Assembly: GCA_019918135.1 (NCBI GenBank)
Contig: WBZZ01006336.1
Span: forward strand, 25,001-89,000
Direction of reading: 5' to 3'
DNA: 64,000 nt
Origin: Paulinella micropora
Taxonomy: Eukaryota; Cercozoa; Imbricatea; Euglyphida; Paulinellidae
The notes under the pieces were generated by a model. That model saw only the letters and a list, made by a program, of their open reading frames with translations, ran no database searches and was not told where the DNA came from. Shown one piece after another: positions 57,065-64,000 of the stretch. Every line of letters starts with the position of its first letter. The stretch's first letter is position 1. The position numbers were made by a program, and so were the translations under genes.

Positions 57065-59017
57065 ATGTCCCGGCCGGCGCCTGTGGAACCTACTACACAG
57101 ACTGGCAACCCAGGCCTGCTGCCGGTTGAGAGCGAGAGCGATGTACTACTAGAGAAAACGAAAGCGGAATGGAACCAGGGATGGGAGGCCGACTACGATG
57201 GCAAGGAGACAGCCGAGAGCAGTGACCCCGATGAGGAGGACAAAAGAGAAAAAGGAGACTACCTCGCAAGCTCGAGCCCGAGCAGTGGTTTAATCACCTC
57301 CCTTGAGCAAGGTTGGCTAACCAGGGCTGATGTGGCTCGTTTTTTGAAAGAACAGCGCGGTCACACCAAAAAGACTTCTTTTAAGATTCATGACAGAGGA
57401 GACCATTACTATATCGAATACTATGAAACCAAGACGGGAAGCAAATATCACCCTTGCCCGGCCTACGATGGCGTCTTTCACGATCAAAGCAACGCCAAGA
57501 TCACCGCCCACACCGAGACCCACAAGTTGTTGGTTTCTTGCAGAGATGGTCCATGTTTTAGAGGGGGCGCGGTCTGTTTTGAGCTGGCGCAAGCCAACGC
57601 ACGGAAAAAAGAAAGAAAACAAGGGCAGCAAGAAAGCGCGGCCGAGAAAGCAGAGGGCGAAGCAGAGGCAGAGAACGGAGAGTCTGACGAGAAGTATGCG
57701 GAAAGAATTGAACATGGGCTGCAACAGCTGGGGGACACGCACCTACGAGGAGGTAAAGGCGAGGAGGAATCACAGCTGCCTTCTATCAAGATGGAAGCAG
57801 CCATCGAGCAGAAGAAAGAAGCCATGGAGGACGCCATTGAATGCTTTTGTAGCTACTGGAATAAGGCGTCTGAAAATTGCCGCGAATTCGAACCACTCAA
57901 TGCGGCTGAGGCCGGGATGTCCCGCGAGAGCCTGTTCAAGAAAAGATACCGAGTGGCGCGTCACGCACTGATGAAGCGCCTCACGCTCTTTTTGAACACC
58001 TACCTATGTGAGGTAAAGGCAGGGCATAGGCGTATGTACGCTGTGCTTCATGTACTAGAAAGCGGAGACAAACGATGGTTGCTAGAAGAAGTCAACTCCA
58101 TCGAGGCTCGGGGCCGCAGCTGCCAAACAGAAGTGCCGCCGCATGCTATGTCTTGGCGGGTCTCACGCTCCAAGGGCGTAAGGAGCAACGTAATGCGTGA
58201 ATGGATCCAAAACCCGAGCCACCGCGTGCAGGATGAATCAGACTACATCCGCACATCTCAGGTTGCAACGATAACGACAAAAGGAAAGGGTGTTTTTGCA
58301 GAACTAACCCAGAACCTGGCCGTAGCCAGCGTCGGTTCTACGTCTATCGTGACAAGGGACTGGGTTGGATCTGCAAAACAAGTGCAGACTCAGCTAGAGT
58401 CTTCGCAAATGGCATCCTGGGCACTAACCAGTGCAGCTTCAGCCTTCTGCCCACAGTGGGGACTGCAAGAAGAGGCCCGGCCGGAGCCGGTCTTTCCTCC
58501 CCGCAAGAAGCCCAGAACTCCTGATGAACTTATGGTGCTGGAGGACGAAATCAGTCTGACGCAAGGTAAGCTGCACCTGGAGCGGGCGATGGCCGACATG
58601 CGGGGACTCTACCCAGCGCACGAAGTTGACTGCGAGCCTGTGTATCTTGGTTTCATTCAACCGCTGACCAATCTACCATACAGAGTGAGCCCGGCGCAGG
58701 CACGAGATTGGGTGCTGAAGAACCGCCATCACCATCAACTAACTAATTACTTTGATGAAAATGGCAAGCGTAAGCTTGCTTTTCACATTGACCACATCCT
58801 GCCCCGCCGCCTCGGAGGCTTTGATCACCCGCGCAATTACGCCATTATGCCGGAAATCTTTAATCAGAAGTTCGGCTCGTGGTTTTTGCCTGCCAAGGCT
58901 CGCTACGTCGGGCTAACGGCCATGAGAGAGATGCTCCAATTTACTGAGTACATTCGAAGAAAAGGGCTAGAAACGTTGGATCTGAGTGACCTGCCAATAA
59001 TAAACTATGGATGCTAG
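57065..59017 (+). CDS. Zinc-domain protein with HNH nuclease in place of an SF3 helicase
   Basis: The 650-residue protein has an acidic N-terminus, a PrimPol/UL52-like zinc domain at about residues 82-175 (YHPCPAYDGVFHDQSNAKIT...LVSCRDGPC), and an acidic linker. A central module at about 240-450 follows (MEDAIECFCSYWNKA, HALMKRLTLFLNTYLCEVKAG, VMREWIQNPSHR). The C-terminal HNH domain is near residue 570 (HIDHILPRRLGGFDHPRNYAIMP). The first three parts match the gene at 61229, where an SF3 ATPase follows instead. It could bind the same DNA as the helicase and cut it; that is inference. The frame is intact. Confidence 0.8.
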   Translation: MSRPAPVEPTTQTGNPGLLPVESESDVLLEKTKAEWNQGWEADYDGKETAESSDPDEEDKREKGDYLASSSPSSGLITSLEQGWLTRADVARFLKEQRGHTKKTSFKIHDRGDHYYIEYYETKTGSKYHPCPAYDGVFHDQSNAKITAHTETHKLLVSCRDGPCFRGGAVCFELAQANARKKERKQGQQESAAEKAEGEAEAENGESDEKYAERIEHGLQQLGDTHLRGGKGEEESQLPSIKMEAAIEQKKEAMEDAIECFCSYWNKASENCREFEPLNAAEAGMSRESLFKKRYRVARHALMKRLTLFLNTYLCEVKAGHRRMYAVLHVLESGDKRWLLEEVNSIEARGRSCQTEVPPHAMSWRVSRSKGVRSNVMREWIQNPSHRVQDESDYIRTSQVATITTKGKGVFAELTQNLAVASVGSTSIVTRDWVGSAKQVQTQLESSQMASWALTSAASAFCPQWGLQEEARPEPVFPPRKKPRTPDELMVLEDEISLTQGKLHLERAMADMRGLYPAHEVDCEPVYLGFIQPLTNLPYRVSPAQARDWVLKNRHHHQLTNYFDENGKRKLAFHIDHILPRRLGGFDHPRNYAIMPEIFNQKFGSWFLPAKARYVGLTAMREMLQFTEYIRRKGLETLDLSDLPIINYGC

Positions 59018-59514
59018 TGTGCTGTGCATTAATGTGTGTGTATCTGGCTCAAAGAAAAGGGGCTTCTCTTCTTTTTCATTAAAATCTCAATTCTTATTGA
59101 CTTATAATCTATGCTCCCCCATTTTTCTTTCTTGTTCTACTTCTTTTGTGAGGGCACCCCCCCGGCCCCGTCGCAAACTCGCAGTTTGCACCCCCTCCCA
59201 GCAAGCCCCCAAGGACTGCTCACTGTCCGACCTGCCCGCTCCGCAGCACACTTGCCCCCCCCCCCCCCCCCCTACCTCACACCTTCCCTCCCCCAGACCC
59301 TTCCCCCTTTCTTTTTCTTTCTTTTTGGTATTATGCACTTTTGGCAATGCAGAAAGTGGGTGAGAGGAGAAGCTAAGGAGGGAGGGGGAAGGGAAGAAAG
59401 CTTTTTGGAAAGGGGGGAGGGGGGAGGCGCCCCCCGCCCCCTTTTCCATTTGTTAGACAGGAAATAGGGCCAGGGAAGAGCGTGCACAGACAAAGAGGAG
59501 AAAAAGAGTCAGGC
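59018..59514. other. Intergenic region with duplicated block and palindrome
   Basis: CATTAAAATCTCAATTCTTA and the following about 24 bases (59077-59120) recur at 60962-61005 with one mismatch. C-rich stretches follow. A palindrome GGAAAGGGGGG...AGGCGCC...CCCTTTTCC lies at 59406-59447, about 70 bases upstream of the MYND start. No gene is seen. Confidence 0.6.
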
Positions 59515-60873
59515 ATGGAGGCACACCCAGGCAGGTGTGCCTGGGCCCGCTGCGGGGGGCCCGCCGTGGGAGAGCGGGCAGACTACCTCCCTGCGAGTTG
59601 TAGACGGTGCTACGCGGCGGCGTATTGTGGGCGCAAGTGCCAAGTCGCTGATTGGAAGGCGGGACACAAACGGGCATGCAAGCGCAGCCCGCTTGCAGAC
59701 GTGGCGCTGTCTGGCCGCCCCAGCGTAGTCGTGTGGCTCGCGTCGCACGTCCAGAGCCAAGAAAGTGTGCGGTACCTGAGGCTGTGCCTGCAATCCTTTG
59801 CCTCGACTCTTCCTTCGAGCGGCGAGGTCGGCCGCCGCGGCTGGTGCTGGCTTAGCCTTTCGGCCGCGACGCCCGAGCTGAGGGCGAGTGTGGAGGCGCT
59901 GCTGCGGAGTCTTGACAGCGAGGACCCTGGGTGCCTGCGTTGGTTCTGGCACGGTCGCAGGTTTTCCCAGCTGGAGCACTTTTCCTTTCTGCGCGGGTTG
60001 ATGCTGCGTACGCATGCGCAGGACCTCCGGCTGCAGTGGGTCTTAACGACAGACGACGACGATCTTTGGCATTACGGTCGCTACGACATGTACTACCAGA
60101 GCCTCCTGCAAGTGGCCGAGACTCCGCCGGGACTGCGAGACCAAGTTGTCTCGCTGTGTGCCCCGCACTTTGTCGCGCCTTTCACAGCAGCGCTCAGAGA
60201 TTCCGCAGAAAGGCAAGAAGATGTGGAGCGGGCGCTCGCCGCCCAGCAGCTCGATGTACGTACCACAGAAGAGGGGATAGACGGTTTTGCCTGGCGGAAC
60301 GAGTTGTGGTCATACTTGGTGCCCTTCCGTGTCCTGAACGAATACTTTGCGCAGCAGCGGCAGCCCGCTCTTTTGCAGCACCCATTAGCGGACGTGGACG
60401 TGCGGTCATTCATAGCGTCACACCCGGGCTTTGGGCGCGCTGGCGGTGGCAAAACTGTTTTTCTCCAGGTGCCGCTGCAAAGGAGTTGGTGCTACTTCTA
60501 TCGCCAAGTGTCGCGCGAGAGCAAGGTATGGGAGGTGCAGCCCTGGCCCGGTGAAAAGGCGCTGCGGGCTCGGTATGAGCGCCTCTTTCCGATGATGTTC
60601 ATGGGAACTGACCAGCCTTCACTGTGGCCCTGGCTCAAGCAGATGGTCACTCTTTTCTGGATGCACTACCGTTGGGACAGGCAAAACACACAGTTAACCT
60701 CTCGGGTCCTAGAGGGACTTATGCAGGCATGTCGCCCGCGCGTAGACAGAGGCTCGGTGATGGGCAAGTTGTTTGCGATAATGGTGCCGGAGCTGCTGCG
60801 CGTGCTCGAAGAGCAGCTGGCCAGCACGGGCCCGGCTGCCCTAAACAAGCCAACAGTTACAAACTTTAATTAA
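59515..60873 (+). CDS. MYND zinc finger plus glycosyltransferase-like domain
   Basis: The 452-residue protein begins with a MYND finger at about residues 8-56: CAWARCGG, CRRCYAAAYCGRKCQ, HKRAC, with the full Cys/His set. The rest includes WVLTTDDDDLWHYGRYDMYY near residue 178, a DxD-like motif seen in giant-virus MYND proteins with a putative glycosyltransferase fold. Arg/Trp-rich helices follow. MYND domains bind Pro-rich peptides. The ATG at 59515 is the first that gives the complete finger. The frame is intact. Confidence 0.8.
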   Translation: MEAHPGRCAWARCGGPAVGERADYLPASCRRCYAAAYCGRKCQVADWKAGHKRACKRSPLADVALSGRPSVVVWLASHVQSQESVRYLRLCLQSFASTLPSSGEVGRRGWCWLSLSAATPELRASVEALLRSLDSEDPGCLRWFWHGRRFSQLEHFSFLRGLMLRTHAQDLRLQWVLTTDDDDLWHYGRYDMYYQSLLQVAETPPGLRDQVVSLCAPHFVAPFTAALRDSAERQEDVERALAAQQLDVRTTEEGIDGFAWRNELWSYLVPFRVLNEYFAQQRQPALLQHPLADVDVRSFIASHPGFGRAGGGKTVFLQVPLQRSWCYFYRQVSRESKVWEVQPWPGEKALRARYERLFPMMFMGTDQPSLWPWLKQMVTLFWMHYRWDRQNTQLTSRVLEGLMQACRPRVDRGSVMGKLFAIMVPELLRVLEEQLASTGPAALNKPTVTNFN

Positions 60874-61228
60874 AACAACCATGAACATGACGAGCAAGGA
60901 GGAGAGTCGGCCCTGGTAAAGTTCTGCTGTTTCAAGGCACAGTACCTTGGCTGGTGTTTGTCATTAAAATCTCAATTCTTATTGGCTTATAATCTATGCT
61001 CCCCCAGGCCCTTCCCCCTCTCTCCCCCATTCCTCCCGCTGTACAGGAAAGAGGGGGGAGGGAGGAAAGGGGAAGGAGGAGGGAGGGTGGGGTACCCCCC
61101 TCCCCTCCTCCTCCCCGCTCCATACCATTTTCATTTTGTAAAAGATACAAAGAAGAAGAAGCTCCTGCAGGGACTTTCCCCTACCTCCCCCTGTAAGTGG
61201 ACAAAGCAAAGAGCGGAGGGCGCTGGAC
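60874..61228. other. Intergenic region with duplicated blocks and GGTACC palindrome
   Basis: The block at 60962-61005 is the partner of 59077-59120. A palindrome of purine-rich DNA, GGGGTACCCCCC and pyrimidine-rich DNA spans 61051-61117. The next stretch resembles the 5' region of the HNH gene. No gene is seen. Confidence 0.6.
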
Positions 61229-64000
61229 ATGTTCCAGCCAGCGGCGGCGGAAGCTGCTACACAGACTAGCAAGCGAGCCCTGCCGCCAGTCGAAAGCGAG
61301 TGCGATGTACTACTAGGTACCCCGCGCAAGCGCCCGTGCAGCCAAAAGGAGCCCGACGACGTAGTCTGGCTCGGCGAATACAGTTCGGGGAGTCCGTTTT
61401 CCCAGCCCCGCTACAATGACACGAACTGGAACAGCAAAGACGTCGTTGACGAGTTTCTCGTCATGCGGTGCGGCTCTGCTGGTGCCTCCCTCTATGCTGT
61501 CGAGCGCGGGCCGGAACAAGAAGGCCCGCATGTTTTTGAGCTGCAATACACGGGGCCTCCCGCAGACCCCTATCATCGGCGCCCTTGCTTGGCCCGCAGA
61601 GGCGTTTTCCACTATGCGGGAAATAATAACGCCAAAATCAGAGTTACCATTTACAGCCGCATCCTGAGTGTCTATTGCTGCAACACTGAATGCACAGCAC
61701 AAAAGTACCCGGAGCATTTCGATCTGGACGAGCTAGAAATAACAAAGGCTGCATGGCAACGGCAATGGGAGGCAGACTACGCAGAAGAGGAGGATTTCGA
61801 GAGCAATGACCCCGACGACAACGAGGAGCAGGAAGAACAAGAAGGAGACTACTTTGCAAGCTCGAGCTCAAGCAGCGACCCTCACGGGCAGCCCGCGTTG
61901 ACGGGCGGGTGTGAAGCTGCGACGGGCAGCTCTGCGCTTGAAAGCTGGTGCAGCAATCGTGAGGTTAGAACGTTTCTACGCGATGAACGCGACCATACCA
62001 GCGGCGTTTCCTTCGTTGTCAGGAGTAGGCCCGAACTTGGGCCAGGCAACTTTTACATCCAATACAAGGGGTCTCGTTGCCATCCATGCCCTGCCTACGC
62101 TGGCGTCTTTCATGTTTCGAATAACGCTTCAATCACCGCTCTTCCTAATACCCGCAGCTTGTCCATTTCTTGCAATGAAAAGGAGTGCTGCAAAAGGGGT
62201 TCGGATGTTTTTGAGCTGGCGCCAAAAGGAACAGAGGGAAAAGAAAATGAAGGACAGCAAGAAGACGCGGCCGACGGAGAGGGCGGAGCCCTTGGCCAGG
62301 ACGAGTCCGGCGAGGGGGCAGACGAGAAAGACTACATCGACATGCAAGAATATGAAGAGAAACTGAATGAACTACTGGCTCCGCTGCAAGATCCGACGAA
62401 GCCCGCACGTCGCTACATTGGGGAAAACCTTCCGAACATCGACCTTGACATCTACATTCAGAGCAAGAAGGATTGTATGAAAGAGGCCATTGACTTTTTC
62501 GTGTCTCACTGGCACGATGCAGCCAACGACGGACGACTGGTTAGGCCCCTGGACGAAAAACAAGCTCGTAGGCCGCCGGCAAAACTTTTTGAAGACGAGT
62601 ACGAAAGAGCTCGCGAAAAACTGATGGAGAGACTCACTCTTTTTTTGAATCCTTATCTGTGCGAGTTGAAGGCGATGGGCAAACGGCTTTATGCTGTTCT
62701 GGCAATGTCTTCAGATGGGAAAGAGAGGAAGTGGGTCATTGAAAACGAAAACGAGTTTTTACGCGGCGGTAAAACCTTTCCGCTTAAGATTCCGCCCCAA
62801 GCCATTCGCTGGTCTCCGGCCGCTAAAGCAGCTAAACAACCCCAAAACGTTGCCGTCAACAGGGCACCTAAGCAGCAAAGCACTACCGCCCCAACCCTTC
62901 TTCGCAGCAACGTGATTCGCGTCTGGTCGGAGAACCCTAATCATCGCTGGGCAAATTCGATGGAGAACTTTTTTACTGTGCAAGACGAAGAGCTGAACAA
63001 CGCACGATCCAGTGCATACCGCTCGACCTATCTGAACGCATTCACGGGTTTCAGGGTCCCGCCCGCCCAGATAGAGGCTTTCATGGAGGCGCGGGGGCTC
63101 GACGATAACGCCATGTTCGGCCTCGCACAACCACTCCGGGAATACATGCACGACGTGTTGGCTGGGGGAGTCACACAAATGTATCTTTACATGCAAAAGT
63201 GGTTCAAGACCTTATTAATATTAAGAGATGGCATCAAACCAGAGCAGGCGCTGGTCTTCATTTCTTTGCCAGGAGCGGGCAAGAGCACACTCGTCGACCT
63301 TCTGACCCGAGTAGTCGGAGCCAACTGGGTTTTTAAAAGCAGCAAGCCAGAGGAAGTTTTTGGCAAACATAACTCACAGCTAGCGGGCAAGATCCTGGTG
63401 GTTTCGGAGGAGGCCGTTCACTTGACCAACAAGCAGGGCTCTAACACAATCAAGGACATAATTACCAGTAAAACACAGAACATCAACGCCAAGTTCTTGC
63501 CCATCTACACGGTCTCGAACAAGGCAGGCTATATGTTTTTATCAAACCATGAAGATACAGTGAAGATTGAGAGAGGCGAACGACGCTACATCTTTCCGCC
63601 CGTCTCCAACCGATTTGCCTGCCGTACGGGCACGCCGGCTTGTAAGGAGTACTTCGCTCGACTAGCCTCTCTGCCCGACGAAGTAATTGCTTGGCACTTC
63701 TTTCTTTACGTGGACCCTCAGGTCGATAAGATAGACCTGAGACAGGATGCGGAATACAACACTGAGGTCTTTTGGCGGAGCTCCTACGCTAGCTCCCCCA
63801 TGCATGTCCAATATTTCTATGAAAAGATTACCACCGCCGAAGGCTATAACGCAGAGAAAGGCTCGGTGGCGCACTGGGGAGCTAAGCTGTGGCGGGATCG
63901 TTACAATGAGTGGTGTCGCGGCAATCGCCGCGGGTCCTACACTGGGGTAGACTGGCTGCGCTTCACGCGGGACCTGGCCTTTTATTTTAGGTGGGACGCA
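61229..64000 (+). CDS. Zinc-domain SF3 (D5-like) helicase, cut by the window end
   Basis: The frame is open from the ATG at 61229 to the last base, about 924 codons. Two copies of the zinc domain lie at about residues 58-160 and 237-329; the second has the clear CHPCPAYAGVFHVSNNASIT and CNEKECC ligands, the first is degenerate. A module at about 400-600 matches the HNH gene. The SF3 ATPase follows: Walker A (SLPGAGKST, about residue 680), Walker B (ILVVSEEAV, about 725), motif C (YTVSNKAGYMFLSN, about 763) and Arg-rich ERGERRYIF. It is the likely replicative helicase. The N-terminal zinc domains suggest derivation from a primase-helicase that lacks a visible primase core. Confidence 0.9.
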   Translation, partial: MFQPAAAEAATQTSKRALPPVESECDVLLGTPRKRPCSQKEPDDVVWLGEYSSGSPFSQPRYNDTNWNSKDVVDEFLVMRCGSAGASLYAVERGPEQEGPHVFELQYTGPPADPYHRRPCLARRGVFHYAGNNNAKIRVTIYSRILSVYCCNTECTAQKYPEHFDLDELEITKAAWQRQWEADYAEEEDFESNDPDDNEEQEEQEGDYFASSSSSSDPHGQPALTGGCEAATGSSALESWCSNREVRTFLRDERDHTSGVSFVVRSRPELGPGNFYIQYKGSRCHPCPAYAGVFHVSNNASITALPNTRSLSISCNEKECCKRGSDVFELAPKGTEGKENEGQQEDAADGEGGALGQDESGEGADEKDYIDMQEYEEKLNELLAPLQDPTKPARRYIGENLPNIDLDIYIQSKKDCMKEAIDFFVSHWHDAANDGRLVRPLDEKQARRPPAKLFEDEYERAREKLMERLTLFLNPYLCELKAMGKRLYAVLAMSSDGKERKWVIENENEFLRGGKTFPLKIPPQAIRWSPAAKAAKQPQNVAVNRAPKQQSTTAPTLLRSNVIRVWSENPNHRWANSMENFFTVQDEELNNARSSAYRSTYLNAFTGFRVPPAQIEAFMEARGLDDNAMFGLAQPLREYMHDVLAGGVTQMYLYMQKWFKTLLILRDGIKPEQALVFISLPGAGKSTLVDLLTRVVGANWVFKSSKPEEVFGKHNSQLAGKILVVSEEAVHLTNKQGSNTIKDIITSKTQNINAKFLPIYTVSNKAGYMFLSNHEDTVKIERGERRYIFPPVSNRFACRTGTPACKEYFARLASLPDEVIAWHFFLYVDPQVDKIDLRQDAEYNTEVFWRSSYASSPMHVQYFYEKITTAEGYNAEKGSVAHWGAKLWRDRYNEWCRGNRRGSYTGVDWLRFTRDLAFYFRWDA

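Noticed and set aside
23958..61117. G/C palindromes as transcription terminators
   Set aside because: They occur upstream of start codons and are missing at the convergent gene ends in this window, so I list them as promoter-linked.
1..64000. tRNA or rRNA genes and CRISPR arrays
   Set aside because: I saw no cloverleaf-like or rRNA-like sequence. The repeats present are tandem or inverted without regular spacers.
1..64000. Bacterial or phage origin of the window
   Set aside because: RNR2 of eukaryotic type, F-box, MYND, RING-H2, H3-tail and Polinton genes all point to a eukaryotic virus or host, despite the phage-type S74 fibre end.

Overview
The window is a GC-rich large-DNA-virus-like sequence interrupted by a complete, much more AT-rich Polinton-like (Maverick-type) element and by a second low-GC island. 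The GC-rich part (1-880, 21698-38209, 43357-64000) has intronless-looking, closely spaced genes on both strands. They include a ribonucleotide reductase small subunit, an AEP/PrimPol-like primase, a UL9-type origin-binding helicase, an SF3 (D5-like) helicase, protein kinases, and F-box/LRR, RING, MYND, Sel1 and C2H2 proteins. That repertoire points to a giant virus (Nucleocytoviricota-like or mirusvirus-like) or to an endogenised copy in a protist genome; the sequence alone does not decide between them. Many genes carry frameshifts, so either the copy is decaying or the assembly has indel errors.

Region 1 (1-880 and 21698-22604) is one gene split by the element. Region 2 (881-21691, about 20.8 kb) is the Polinton-like element: a 6-bp target duplication GCGAGG on both sides, terminal inverted repeats of about 0.33 kb, a retroviral-type integrase, a PolB-helicase, a packaging ATPase, an adenain-like protease, penton and major capsid proteins, a long S74-chaperone fibre, a lipase and several nuclease-like genes. 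At least eight of its genes are broken by a stop or a frameshift, while integrase, protease and major capsid remain open.

Region 3 (22612-33220) holds a small protein whose first 19 residues after Met copy the histone H3 tail, two RING paralogues, a GH105/GH88-like glycosidase with a C-terminal membrane anchor, a pseudokinase/kinase tandem pair, an LRR protein and an F-box protein. Region 4 (34198-38209) is a replication block of primase and UL9-type helicase; the helicase is cut short at 38209. Region 5 (38210-43356) is a gene-poor low-GC island with tandem repeats inside an inverted-repeat-bounded unit, and gene fragments that look host- or transposon-like.

Region 6 (43357-53448) has a GNAT protein, a C2H2 zinc-finger/nuclease fusion, RNR2, an F-box/LRR remnant, a Sel1 protein and a long frameshifted LRR-like gene. 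Region 7 (53743-64000) is a paralogous family: one N-terminal module with a PrimPol/UL52-like zinc domain is joined in one gene to an SF3 helicase and in its neighbours to an HNH nuclease. Interspersed are a kinase and a MYND protein.

Two regulatory themes recur. In the GC-rich part, G-run/C-run palindromes centred on GGCGCC, GGTGCC or GGTACC lie just upstream of start codons and are absent from the convergent 3' junctions, so they look promoter-linked. In the element, a hairpin (GTAAGTG...CACTTAC) precedes the capsid-class genes.
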